Shown: positions 11,689-23,090 of the stretch, in pieces
Layout: every line of letters begins with the position of its first letter
Numbering within the stretch: position 1 is the first letter of the stretch
DNA from: Cryptomeria japonica
Lineage: Eukaryota; Streptophyta; Pinopsida; Cupressales; Cupressaceae
Assembly (NCBI RefSeq): GCF_030272615.1
Contig: NC_081406.1
Span: 117,994,847-118,058,846 of the forward strand
DNA length: 64,000 nt
Reading direction: 5' to 3'
Made by a program: the position numbers and the translations under genes
The notes under the pieces: generated by a model
The model's database searches: none
Told to the model about the DNA's origin: nothing
The model's input: the letters and a program-made list of their open reading frames with translations, nothing else

Positions 11689-12328
11689 TCGTTAAAATTC
11701 TATTGCAGTTACTGATTATTAATCTCTTATCTCATAAAGATTAATTAACTATGAAATACTGAAAAATAACACAACTGCAACTTCACAAATAAAAACACAT
11801 GTGGAAAGAAATATGCAACATAGTGACATAATATTTTCGGACATTGTCCCTGGAAAACCTCTGAAGGGAAAACCAGTACTACAGATGAGGAATATATATT
11901 AACTACAACAAATCAAGAGATACAAATACTGCTTGCCTGTTACTGGCAGAGCTTTGATGACCTCCCAATTTCTCCTGCTGAGATTCCACCCCGCTACTAT
12001 CCCAACACTATCACTGTGCCCTTGCTAACACTGCAAGACTACTTGCTAACAGTGCAAGTTTTTCCACAAACTTCATATACTCCAAATGACCCTTGACCCC
12101 TTTTTATACTAATCTCATTGAAAAACCAATGGCCGAGATTAATTATCAATCAACGGCTGAGATTAATAACAATTAAACAACCCTTTCAAAATTGGTTGCT
12201 AGAAGTTTTTAAAAGAGATCAAATAATTAACAAATAATTGTCCCTATCTAACAAAATTTGTTTAGCAAATAATTATTTACTAATTATTACATATGGAGAA
12301 CCAGTTGTCCTAGCTAACCAAACTAAGA
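11689..12328 (-). repeat. Copia-2 3' LTR
   Basis: About 640 bp, reverse-complement of the copia-1 LTR. Terminal bases have drifted: it starts TCTTAG rather than TGTTAG, and the far end reads TTAACGA where TTCACA is expected. Confidence 0.88.
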
Positions 12329-12339
12329 CTCCCTCTTAG

Positions 12340-15131
12340 TGAGGAAGTTGTTCTGCATGACACCCAACTTCTCTCTAAAGAAGGTGAATTTTGCCTTCCC
12401 CAATGCCTTTGTCAAAATGTTTGCTACTTGCTGATCTATAGGTATAAACTGTAGCTAAACAATCCCCTATTGTACACAATCTCTGGTGAAGTGATACCTA
12501 ATGTCTATATGTTTTGACCTATCATGAAACACTAGATTCTTAGTCAACTTGATGCGACTCTGATTGTCACAGTGTATCACTATAGTCTCCACCTTCTAAC
12601 CAAACAAGGCTACTAGCAACTTCCAAAGCCATATAGCTTCACATGTCGCCATGTTAGCTACTATGTATTCTGAATTTGCAAAACTTGGAGCCATAGACTT
12701 TTGCTTCCTGCTGGACCAAGAGACAACTCTTGATCCCAGACTAAAACAACACCCTGAAGTGCTTCTCTTGTGTATTGTACTACTTGCTCAATCTGTAGCA
12801 GTATAGCCCATCAACCTGATTCCTTCACCTTGAGCATACCTAATCCCATACTCGATTGTACCTTGCAAATAATGCAGCACATGCTTTGCCACTGTCCAAT
12901 GTACTTCCTTTGGCTCAACCATGAATTGACTAAGAGAGTTCACTGCAAATGCTATATCTAGCCTGGTGTTGACCAAATACATGAGAGAACCAATCAACTG
13001 CCTATATAAGGTGGGATCTACATCCTTCTCCCTAGATGTGTCTACCTTCCACCAATTCATGATCATACGTGTAGACATGGCTTTGCAATCCTCCATCTTG
13101 AACCTTTACAAGATTTCTATGCAATATTTCCCTTGTCCAAGGAAAATCTCTCCATTTGTCTACCATACCTTCATGCCTAGAAAGTAGTGCATAAGTCCCA
13201 AATCCTTCATCTCAAACTCTACTGCAAGATCCCTCTTGCACTCTTCTACCAGCCCCAGTGAACCTGTTAGAAACAAGTCATCCACATATAGGACAAGAAT
13301 GAGAATCTCACCCCCAACCACCAAGTAGTAGAGGTTAGCATTTGCCTCACTCTTCACAAAGCCCATTTCCTACAATTAAGTATCAATGCACTCATACCAC
13401 ACTCTAGGAGCTTGCTTGAGTCTGTACAAATCTCTCTTCAATCTACACACGTGGGTCTTTTTGTTGTGTGCTACAAAGCCTTCTGATTGTTCTATGTATA
13501 CCTCCTCTTTCAACTCGCCATTTAGGAATGTTGTCTTGACATGCATTTGATGGATTTTCCATCCCATCTATGTTGAAACTAAGATTACAGCTCGTATAGA
13601 AGTATATCTGGCCACTGGAGCAAATGTCTTCTCATAGTCTATTCCCTCCTTATGAGAGAATCCCTTTTCCACAAACCTTGCCTTGTATTTCTTGATGCTA
13701 CCATCTACACCATGCTTGATCTTGTAGATCCAGTGCGATCCAACCACAACCCTATCTTTTGGTCTAGGAACTACCTCCCACACATCATTCTGCATTATTG
13801 AGGTATATTCCTCAACCATTGCATCTTGCCACACCTGATGTTGTGCAACCTCCTAATAGCTAGAAGGTTCGCTATCTACCAACTGACTAACTAATGCATC
13901 ATAGTCATCATACTTGGTTGGTTATCTCCATTGTCTACTACTCCTCCTAGGAGTACCCACTAACTCTTGAGTATTCGTTTATGTCTGCTAAACCTCACAG
14001 TTCCTAATCCAAACTATAGAGGATGAAATGTCAACCTCCATGTCTTCTTGATGCATCTCTTCCTGCACCTATTGCTCCATACTCTGTGAACTCTCACCAC
14101 CTAAGCCTATACCGATACTAGTGACTGTACTTGAGCTTTGCTACCCTTGACTCGGTTCAGCTATCCTTGGAGCTTCTATCGGCTACTCACTCTGATGCTC
14201 TGTTGGTAAATCTCTGGACCTCCTAAATGCCTTGCCCTCCATGAACTTGACATCATGCTTGACTATAATCCTCCTGGTCCCTAGAAATAAATATCCAATA
14301 TGCCTTTGAGGTTTCATTGTACCCCACAAAGTACCCCTTCTCTGCAATCTGATCTAACTTGGTACGTGTATCCCTTGGAATATGACAATATGCCAAACTC
14401 CCAAAGATCCTGAAGTGACTGATATCTGGGTTTTTTCCTGTAAAAGCTTCCTCTAGTGTCATCTTCTCTAGTGTCTTATGTGGAACCCTGTTCTGTATGT
14501 ATACTATAGTACTACATGCTTCTACCCATAAAGAGTGGGGCAAGTCCTGATCATGTAGCATAGCCCTTGCTACCTCCATTATGGACTGATTCTTCCTTTC
14601 AAAAACCCCATTCTATTGTGGGTTGTAAGGAGCAGTCCACTCTCTCTTGATTCCTTCCTTGGTACAAAACTCTTGAAATTAATTGCCTTTGTACTTGCCT
14701 CCATTGTCGGACTGAAGAAGCTTTATCTTTCTTCCTGTCGAGTTCTCCACAAGAGCCTTGAACTCTTGGAAGTGACTAAAAACCTCATCTGTGGTCTTCA
14801 AGAAGTATATCCAAGTGTTCTTGGAGAAATCATCAATAAAAGTAACATAGTACTGATATCCTCTGAGAGACTTCATTGACATTGGCCCACATATATCTAA
14901 ATGTACTATATCAAGAACACCCTCAGATCGAGTATCACTCCTTGAAAAAGATGCTTTTGCAAACTTCCCCAACACACATCCCTTACATACATCATCGTGC
15001 TATGTGCTCACCTTTGGAACACCTGTCATAGTCTCATGAAGCAATTTAAGTGCTCCATGATGTATATGGCCCATCCTCCTATGCCATAGCTCTCCAAGAT
15101 CTCTAGGGTTACTGTTGCACATGAGTGCTTC
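12340..15131 (-). pseudogene. Copia-2 pol remnant (integrase, RT, RNase H)
   Basis: Minus-strand translation gives GELWHRRMGHIHHG (about 15070-15105), integrase DIVHLDICGPM and YYVTFIDDFSKNTW (about 14820-14915), QSDNGGKYKGN (near 14680), VEACSTIVYIQNRVPHK (about 14470-14530), reverse transcriptase [37 protein letters not shown] and LYVDDLFLTGS (about 13260-13790), and RNase H near 12500-12850. Stops and shifts break it many times. A TAG at about 12455 sits at the same codon as the copia-1 stop at 10350. Confidence 0.92.
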
Positions 15132-16300
15132 GTTACAACAATTTTGAAATTTGTTTTAGTGTTTCATTGAGACATTGTTTACCACATGACTAAGAACTTG
15201 GTTGAATAAAATAAAGCATCCAAAAATCAGGTTTAGAAAGGATTTCCATGTCATATTGATAGCTTTAGTGTAAAATATAATTCTATAAAGAATCATGATG
15301 AGGAGCACTTCTTTTGGAAATGAAAATTGCATAATAAATTTGTACAAATTCTGTCAATTGAAAGAGTGAATTACAGAAAGCTAAAAAGTTTAAGAAGTCA
15401 ATAAAAAAGAGTAAACGGGTCCCATACACTGCACTATCATTTAAAACATTTTTTAAAACTCTTTTGGACTAAATGATTTGAAATCCTTAGGCCACAAGTT
15501 TGCAAATTCATAATCATAGGATTAATAAAAATGATGATCTGCTCGAATTTGGTGGGGCCTACATTTCCCAGTGGTTTGTGGAGTTGACAAATTGTAAAGA
15601 TCAACATGATGTAGATTAAATGTAGGGGAAAGGATCCAGTAGTTGTGCACCCTAACTTCACGCTTCTCAAAATCCTAATTGGAAATTTCAAATCACTCTG
15701 ATTTTTTTATAGCAGCTTACTTGGCAAGTCCCCTGCTTATAACTAAGGTTTCAGGGCCACATCATCAAATATGATGCCACATCAACATGCTTTTTGCCAA
15801 GGTGTCCAAAATAGCCCCCCCAAAAAGTGAGACCAATAGGCGTGCAAAAGAGATCCCAATAGTTGTGCAGCTGATGTGGCATCACCTGATTGGTTACTTT
15901 TTACAATATTAGTACATTTCTTAACAACTATTGGTACATTTCCTAACAACTGTTGGTACATTTCCTAACAAAAATTGATATTTTTTGGTTTCAAACAATA
16001 GGTTTTATTTATTCAATTTTTGGAACAAAAGGTATCAACAACCCTCACAACAATTGGTACATGCTCAACTACTGGGTCCTTTCCCCTAATCTCTAAACAA
16101 TACTGATATTTACTGTTGCAACTATCACAACCAAGCATTTTTCTTTAATAAATTGTTTGGGAAGCAGTAAAGGGCAATTAAATATGCATTAACATTACAC
16201 TAAAACATGGCGCATAGCTAAAATTATTTGTTTTAAGACCAATTTGTCTATTTCCATTAGATGAAATTTCTTTCTATTGTGAAAAAGGCATCAAAATTGT
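15132..16300. other. Non-coding stretch with a 22-bp triplicated motif
   Basis: No recognisable gene. A 22-bp unit with core 'gtacatttcctaacaa' occurs three times in tandem at 15910-15975, and related 'attggtacat' text recurs near 16050. The phrase 'gggtcctttcccct' near 16074 and its reverse complement near 15630 (aggggaaaggatcc) form a roughly 430-bp-spaced inverted pair, which may mark an unrecognised repeat of about 15600-16090. Confidence 0.5.
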
Positions 16301-17269
16301 TTATTTTATTTTATGAGGTATGACAAGCATGACCAACCTAGGGCTAGGAAGAAACCGTGCAGTAGATTGGAAAGTAGAAACTTTCTTTGTCAACCCTAGA
16401 TGGTCAACAATCTTCAAAAACCTGAGGACTTGATACTCCTTGCCTAGAAGGTTTTGGGGGAGCTTTACGAGGATTAACATTCTTGGTTTTGTGATATACC
16501 ATATGAGACCATTCAACAATGCCCATGGAAGTGGTTGGCAAGACAATAGGGATCTGTGAGGTGTGCATAGGGCATTGGACAACTAATGAACATTGCCTAA
16601 TGTTATGGTTGGATATTTTATATCGATAGATCAGGTGTTTGAAATATTGATGTACTAAATCTTTTGGGATTAGCAAGACTCACAAATTTGAAAATCAATA
16701 TCTTCTTTGAGTTCCTTTGAGAGTTCAACCTCAACACACACGCAATAGTTAGAGTGAGTCGAGTAAAATTTCTTGAGCTCAACACAAACAACAATATCCA
16801 ATAAGGCTACTATCTTGGATAAAAGGCATAGGCAAGCTCAAAAATTCAACCCACATTGGGACAATAAGGTAATTTTTTTCTGCAACAAAAAAGTCATAGG
16901 TCCAAGGTTGGAAAACAAGCAGGGATGAATTAACAAGCCAAGGACCTTGGGTGAGAACAACTTGGGCATGATTAGCTTTAACAAAACGAAAAAGAAAAAT
17001 CCTTTTGAAAGCTTTTGCATAGTGGCCATCTGAAACCCATGTGGGGTCCAAGATTTTCTCACATAGTCACAAAGTGCACTTTTAGAGGGGACATTGGTCA
17101 GAAAGTAACCCATATGGGTGAAATTTTCAAGCCATTTGTAGGCTTCTTCAAATTTTGCAAGTAGAAGAACAATATATGGAGGTGGAACAGAAAAATACCT
17201 CATGAAAACACTTTTGAGATGAATTTTTGATATTGTTTGAGTTAGGGAATCATGGGATGACATCATCAA
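16301..17269 (-). pseudogene. LINE ORF1-like remnant (DUF4283-type RNA-binding region)
   Basis: The minus-strand frame 17051-16779 reads VSDGHYAKAFKRIFLFRFVK, then AQVVLTQGPWLVNSSLLVFQ, then VAEKNYLIVPMWVEFLSLPM. The spacing GPW...L.F..W........VPMWV....LP matches DUF4283, the gag-like N-terminal region of plant L1 ORF1 proteins. An overlapping frame at 16301-16582 and 16404-16676 continues with cysteine/basic-poor text and no intact CCHC knuckle. Frames are shifted relative to each other, so it is decayed. It may belong to the same LINE lineage as the RT fragment at 2700-3523, but nothing physically links the two. Confidence 0.6.
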
Positions 17270-17330
17270 CTTTCAAATCACAATTATAATATTAAATATT
17301 TATTTGTAAGGAAGAATCATTCATTTAAAA

Positions 17331-17880
17331 AAATATTTATAAGAAAATTTATATTATAGTAATATAAAAATTAATATATAATAAAATATTTATGATTATG
17401 AGAAATCATTTGTTGTGAGCCACTTATTTATAATAATAAACCATCATATAATTTAACACTACAAAAAAATAACATATTTCTTAAATTTTTAATTTAGTAT
17501 ATTTTATTTTTTTTAAATGTAGGGAAAAAAATTTTGAAGAAGATATTAGGAACATGTTGAGTGTTAATTTTATGAGATCATTAAGAATTCCATGAATTAT
17601 TATAAATATGTGTTTATTTTCTCAATACGTATAAAAAAAGAAGTCAAGTGAAGCTCCAAGACTACGTGTGTGAGATGGAAATTGTCATTGCCCATGGCGA
17701 CAATGATCATGATTTTGGAGACTTGTGTAACGTAAACACACCCCACATTCGGTGAAAAATTACCTATACAGCAATGGATAATATCAGCTTTCATAGTGAG
17801 AAAATAATTAGAAAGAGTCGGACATGTGCTGTAGAATACGAGGAAGCTTCTTGTGTTAGGAACTCGTCAATGGGGCATGG
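17331..17880. repeat. Duplicated flank block A, copy 2
   Basis: Aligns with 1-330 and 980-1330 with many small indels; the 650-bp middle section of copy 1 is absent here. It contains 'gaagtcaagt' and 'catgattttggagacttgtg' like the first copy. It lies about 2.2 kb upstream (minus-strand sense) of copia-2 and RLK-1, so it may be old RLK upstream sequence. Confidence 0.55.
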
Positions 17881-19429
17881 CAGGCAAAATGGCTAAGCTA
17901 CAGATACAAAGAAATTGTCATTAGTGTTTGAAAGTGTTTTGTTAATGAAAGAAAGTCTCATTTTGTGGACTGCATGGACACTGCCTATGGCAGGGCCCTT
18001 ACCTCCTTAAGTCTTTTGAAATTCTTCCCCTTTTAGAACAAGTTTGAAATATCAAAATATTAAAATTAATAAAAAATAAAATATTTTAAAAATAAATAGT
18101 ACATAATTTTTTTGTTTTCATGTATATAGTAAATAAAATAGTTTTAAAATAATATTAAATAAGTTTTAAATTATAAAACAATTTTACATTTGTATTTTCA
18201 TATTTTTATTAGTCAATATACTATTATACCTATTCAATTTTTTTTAATTAAGATAGTCAATTATTTCATAAAATTAAAAATTTTGAACAAAAATCTATAG
18301 TATAAAACTAATTTTTATTTTAAATAATTGTAAAAAAAGACAATTTTCTTTATTCTTATTGGTGATAGTAAATATTAAATTCAATTTTCCAAAAACACAT
18401 CACATTTTTATACATTCAATTACATTTTGTACAAATAATAATATTTCTAATTATTTTGTCATCTTCACAAAAATGGAAGAAAAAATATCTTGTAATGACT
18501 CTAAGGAATGATGGATATTACATTTAGTATTTTATTATCAATTCCTTGTCAAGGCAAGAAACTATTGCATTCATTCAATTTTATTTTTAATTAATTCAAC
18601 CAATCATTCTACAAAATTAAATTTTTTTTAACAAAAGTCATATAATTTATCTTTTATTTTTTATTTTAAATAATTTTAAAATATCAATTTTCTGTTTTTA
18701 ATTGATCATAATAAGTGAAAATTTTAATTTTTTCAAAATAAATTACAATTTAAACTAAAACAATTGTACAATAACATCCCAAGATGCACATGAATTTATT
18801 AGGGCCATTTGACCATAAGCCGGACATGCCAACATGGTACTACAATATCTACTAATTATATAAAGTGTCCAAGGCATTTATTAAGACAAACCTTAGTTAT
18901 CAATAGTGGGATAGAAATGAGAAAAGTGACAGCACACAAATGCCACCATGACCAAATGATGAGTTTTATAAATGTACTCCTAAAGGCAATTTGCTTTTTT
19001 TTTCTTACTCTAGGAGAGACTAAAGTAATTAACTATTGCGCACTAGAGAAAGAGAACAAAAAACTGACGTCATTTAATTACCTGAAGGGTTGTTTTTTCT
19101 GTAGTGGTTTTTCGACCTTCTCATTAATAGTGGCAAAGATCTTCTTTATCTGCTATCCATAGCTCCTTCAATGGCTTTGAGTCTACTTTTTCCTTTCAAC
19201 TTGGGCGGTTTCCCTTCTAAAAGTGGGGTTTTTTTTCTTACCATGGATCTGCACCTCATTCCAGCGATCGTTTTTTATTGTGTTTTGGTGGTTGAAACAT
19301 GAAACGCCTCTTTGCCGTTGCATTTCTGGCAACTATGATCAGGGATGAAGACACTTGGCACATGGAAAACATACATGGCTCAAAACACCTATATAATTCA
19401 CACTATGGCAAGGAACGATATAGCAAGCT
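17881..19429. other. AT-rich intergenic DNA
   Basis: Mostly AT-rich (18000-18780 is very AT-rich and resembles 1340-1700 in style). The open frame 18809-19162 (+) has no recognisable motif and I do not call it a gene. Confidence 0.5.
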
Positions 19430-19860
19430 GGAAAAACACAAAAGGTAAAGAACATGGTTGAGAAGTTTAGAGTAGCTAATCATCTAAAAAACAAACATAA
19501 ATGTTAAAATAAGATCCGTGCAAGACTTTTAATCCATCGCAAAAGCAATATATTAAGTATCTCATAACCATTAAAAATACCAAACAGCCGGTTCGTATAA
19601 TAGCTCTTCACCTTAAATGTACAGCAGTTGAATTTCTGTTTTACGGTTAGTTTGTCGTTGTGGATCAACTCTAATGTTTTGGACCAGACCAGTTCACTTC
19701 TTAATCTCTTAAAAAAGTAGAATCCGAATGGAACCAACTAATACTTCGGATAAAACCAAAAATACATTTTACAATTTTTTTGCCCCAAAGGAATCAGTTA
19801 CTACTTACTACAGGTGTTCTAAATAAAACAGATGCCAATAAGAATTCAACACCAAATTAG
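19430..19860. repeat. Duplicated flank block B, copy 1 (paralogous to 51490-52470)
   Basis: 19431-19560 aligns with 51491-51605 (shared 'acatggttgagaagtttaga', 'ttaaaataagat', 'caatatattaag'), and 19775-19850 aligns with 52380-52460 (shared 'ccccaaagga', 'aataagaatt'). In the second locus the RLK-3 stop codon follows about 0.6 kb later; here no kinase follows. Confidence 0.65.
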
Positions 19861-19879
19861 CATATATATATGGAATTGG

Positions 19880-22127
19880 AAAAAGGATTGGTGTAGGTTA
19901 GAGAATTATAAGTGTTTTTGAAATGTATACTATTAGAGTTATTATTAGTCTTTAGAGTTATCTTGAAATGGGGGTAGCCTTTTTTGGGGGCATTTTGGGC
20001 TCAAAACGGACCACACGTTTGTGCTTAGAGTGCCCAAAAATCCTTATTTCCATATATAATTTGTTCAACTTGGACAAAGTTGACTTCTGGGGCAAATTTT
20101 TTTTTTCTTAGAGTCGTGCAGCGCCCTTTTGCACATGGATCAAAGTAGATTTTGCAAAAATATTTTTTAAAAAAATTGGGTATTCTTATTTTTTTCCAAA
20201 AAAAATTTATTTAAAAAAAGGGGCATATCAAAACTTTTTATGAAAAAGTTTAAAAAAAAAAAAAAGATTTGTGAGGGGGGGTGTAGCCTTTGCGTCGATG
20301 GTACCACCGTGCAGGGTACTAATAGTACCCGGAAGTACTGTTAGCCCTGCATGGGTGGTCCCGTTGGTGGTACCACCTGTGTTGATGCCTTCCTTCCCGC
20401 TAGGCGACAACCACCATCGTCGTCTTCTGCCTGCCGCCATCAACCCTTGCCACCTCCATGCATCCGGTCGCCCGAGCTTGCCGTCGCTGCCACCCCTTTT
20501 CCAGTGATTGCTGAATTTTTTCGGTAGCTTGCATCTTTTTCTGGCGGAAGAAAAAAATTTCGGAAGGGTTTTTTTTTTCTAGGAAATAGGGGAATATTCT
20601 TGGAATATTTTGTTGATGTCATCAGTATGGATGGTTAAATACGACCCCTTTTACCCTCTTTGTGCCCTAAAAGAAGATTTTTTTTGTTTTAGCCATAACT
20701 TGGGCATACGATATCGTTTTTTGGTAAACAAGATATCGTTGGAAAGTTGGTTTGGTTTACTTTCTAGATTTGTGGGTTTCATTACCTTGTTTTTCTGCTA
20801 GTACATTTTACAGCCATTTGAATTTAGAGGTGCTATTTTTAGTCCCGAGCTCATAATTTTTCACCAGTTTCTTCATTTTTCTCGATTCCAGCGGCATTGG
20901 GATAGTGTTTCAGAGCTCTTCACAACCATCCATGTACTTTTTCCAGATTTTACTCCAGGTACATTTTATTTAGTTTTTTGTGTTTTCACACTCTTGTGAA
21001 TTACTTGGACATTTGAGCTCTTGAAAACTTCTCATTTGGGTGGGATGACTTGTTGTTGGTTGCTCTTTATGTATTTCCAGTCTTGTATTTTTTTTTGACA
21101 TTCTGAGCCTTCATTGTAAGCATTTTATTTTTTGCAAACACATTGAAATAAAATGCCACTATGCCTTGCATGCTTGGGATCTTGCACATCTTGTGCCTTA
21201 TTGTACTTGCACTTCATTATAAACTACCATGGAGGGGTTTGATGTTTTCCTTTGTTTGCCATCTACCTTTGTCACATGAGTGTTCCTTCCACAACATTTT
21301 CCTCATGATGTGTATTGAGTGTTCCTTCCATGACACTAGCCTTTATATGTGTGTGTACTTTATGCAACACTCTCGCTGTTTCTGGTTCTTTATCGTGTAG
21401 TTTTTCTTGGCATTCAGTTTCAGTGTACCTGTCACCTCTCTCTTCTCAGCATTATGGGGGGTTTCACCTATTGGCTGTTGGTTCTAATGCTTCCTTGGTC
21501 CGTTGGACTGAGCTATGTATTCAGTATTTGTTCCTATGTACTAGACAGATGCAATGCCTGGTTACCTATGCATTTCGGTGAGATGGATCATTTACCATAT
21601 GGACACTCTTTCATTCAGCTTTTTGGAGGTAACCTTCCATCTTTGATTGATCAGCTTTTCAGACTTTGGAGTTTCTTGCCATCTGTATCTTCGAGTTTAG
21701 TTGTTTGGCTTTGTTTGTCATCTGATTCGAGTAGTGTTATTTGAGGGCACTCATGCAGATTACAGTCTTCTCTACCTGATCATCTTCTATTTCAGTGGAG
21801 GTTTTTCAGATTGACAGTTATTCTTCGACAGTGTTTGCAACTTCATGCTTTAGTGTCTTCATGTTCATCCTTTGTTCTTTTTTTCTGGAACATTCTCTTG
21901 TTTGGAGGCTTCTTCAGTCCTTCACTAGCCTTCATCTCTTTTTGGAGTAGAGTTTTTTTCCATGAGGTTTTCTCTATTTCTCTGCTTTATAGAGATCTGT
22001 TTTACTTGGGTACCTCATCAGGCCTAGTTGTCGGGACCCATTGTTACTACTTTCATGCATTTTTTTTACATGCATTTTTAGTCCTTAGTTGGTCTTAGCT
22101 ACTCTCTATGTTCATCTTAAGGGGGGG
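19880..22127 (+). mobile_element. Coding-poor interior of an LTR element (LARD-like)
   Basis: A long T-rich + strand region ends in a clear polypurine tract (AAGGGGGGG, 22119-22127) followed by TGTTAG of an LTR. It encodes no gag, protease, RT or integrase motif in any frame. Overlapping frames at 21161-22098 are T-rich and read as hydrophobic low-complexity strings. No 5' LTR or primer-binding site was found at the left end, so the left boundary is a guess. Confidence 0.45.
20270..20515. other. GC-rich island with nested inverted repeats
   Basis: About 245 bp of GC-rich sequence in AT-rich surroundings. It contains the perfect hairpin GGGTACT-AAT-AGTACCC (about 20313-20329) inside a wider pair GGTACCACC (20300) / GGTGGTACC (20364). 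The frames through it (20271-20507 + and 20228-20443 -) show no known domain. Confidence 0.6.
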
Positions 22128-22440
22128 TGTTAGAGTTTTCATGTTGTGGCTAATAATTATCTATTTAATTATTAGTCTATCATACTCTACACTTAAACTA
22201 AACTTATGCATTTAATAATATTGTAGGTATTTAATAATTAATTATTAAATGCACATTATCCCTTTAGGGTTGCATATTCTCCTTTTATAAGGATTGTATT
22301 GTACTTTTTATTTCATTCCCTCTCTAAATGATAATCTTTTACTTTAGAGCCATTATTGCTTTTTTACCTCCATTCTTCTCTTGTGACAGGTATTTTGCTT
22401 GCAGGTGTTCTTGGGATCTCTAAAGTTGTATTTCTCAACT
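22128..22440 (+). repeat. 3' LTR (or its start) of the LARD-like element
   Basis: Starts TGTTAGAG straight after AAGGGGGGG. It contains a TATA-like 'ccttttataaggattg' near 22283 followed by a pyrimidine-rich stretch, the usual LTR promoter layout. The right end is not determined because there is no second copy to compare. Confidence 0.5.
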
Positions 22441-22467
22441 TCTTCATATATGTTTGGAACATATGAC

Positions 22468-22555
22468 TTAAATCACACACATTAAGGTTTGACTTGTAGG
22501 CTCAAAAGTGTTAAATACTCTAGACTTAATATGTTGCTTAGTGTGTGTGGTTTAA
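22468..22555. repeat. Imperfect inverted repeat, 19-nt arms
   Basis: Arms 22468-22486 and 22537-22555 pair at 17 of 19 positions (ttaaatcacacacattaag against ttaaaccacacacactaag) around a 50-nt loop. It could be a small MITE core or a chance hairpin. Confidence 0.5.
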
Positions 22556-23030
22556 GGCTAGTCGTAAAGTTTGAAGAGTGTTTGGAAATATGAGAATGAT
22601 GAGTTTGTTAATTGTTTAGATTTAATATTGCATTCACCATTGGGAGAATTTGTGTTCATCTTGATAAAAATTTCATAAAGTACAAATAATTTTTTAGGAA
22701 AGTGATAAATACATCTCTAGATAGGTAATTAATAAGGTTTGAAGCATTTTAACATTTGAATAATTATGATGTTTGGTGGCTCATCTTTTTCATGATTAAG
22801 AGATCATTAGTTCTTGAGCATAGGTAGATTACTATGGCAAAGATTATGTTTAAATAAAAAAATTTGTATATATATTACTTAGTAGTGAGTATATTAAAAA
22901 TATTGAAACGGTACCATAGTATGAAAAATATTTTTATTTCTTGATGACTTTTTACATGTGGTTTTTTATTTTTCCTATTGATTAGTTCTAAGAATAGTAG
23001 TCATAAATTAATTTTTGATTGGTTTTAATT

Positions 23031-23090
23031 ATTATTTTTAGTTCTTGTTAATGACTAGTCATTATTTTTAGTTCTTGTTAATGACTAGTC
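23031..23090. repeat. Perfect 30-bp tandem duplication
   Basis: Two identical 30-bp units with core 'gttcttgttaatgactagtc' side by side. A second short duplication, 'agtaatattgtgaaggac', occurs at about 23260 and 23287. Confidence 0.9.

Larger units (their letters stand above)
5571..11690 (-). pseudogene. RLK-1: LRK10L-2 type receptor kinase fragment, split by a copia insertion
   Basis: The minus strand at 11117-11690 encodes the C-terminal half of a plant receptor kinase: RVAHGIAYH, then HFHIKTHNILLDEDF, VADFGLARL, RGTSGYVAQEVWSR, KSDVYTFGMMLLEMVGG. The family normally has the non-RD form HFDIKPHNILLD, so the catalytic Asp is His here. Further on, QYN-stop-TDRPSMMRVI and HMLEGDVDNIP (11121-11205) run into the copia insertion. 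The frame resumes at 5666 (NLLSPFTARPPP, then CEELSSIEIKMAS) and ends at a TAG read from 5573 to 5571. In-frame stops also occur in LNW (TGG to TGA, about 11672) and at YN-stop. The N-terminal lobe, transmembrane segment and ectodomain are missing; the next sequence upstream is the truncated copia at 11689. This is a dead gene. The LRK10L-2 assignment rests on the HF-x-IKxHNILLD and GMMLLEMVGGRKN signatures. Confidence 0.9.
11689..15131 (-). mobile_element. Copia-2: 5'-truncated copia of the copia-1 family, inverted
   Basis: The minus strand matches copia-1 7685-11116 end to end. The 3' LTR (12328 down to 11689) is preceded by AAGAGGGAG; RNase H and reverse transcriptase lie at about 12340-13860 and integrase at about 14250-15131. 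Homology stops abruptly at 15131, inside the GAG-pre-integrase region (just after GELWHRRMGHIHHG), so gag, protease, primer-binding site and 5' LTR are absent. The low-coordinate end lies in the RLK-1 kinase frame (LN-stop near 11672). No TSD can be tested because the other end is missing. Confidence 0.92.

Noticed and set aside
19930-20030. Candidate 5' LTR for the LARD-like element ('tattagagttattattagtc')
   Set aside because: Only a few words resemble the LTR at 22128; no TG/CA bounded repeat or primer-binding site could be placed.
20228-20622. Three overlapping frames in the GC-rich island
   Set aside because: Open only because of GC-rich composition; no domain, no consistent codon pattern, frames on both strands equally open.
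21161-22098. Overlapping + strand frames rich in Phe/Leu/Cys/Ser that look like membrane proteins
   Set aside because: T-rich sequence before a polypurine tract gives hydrophobic strings in every frame; no homologous motif.
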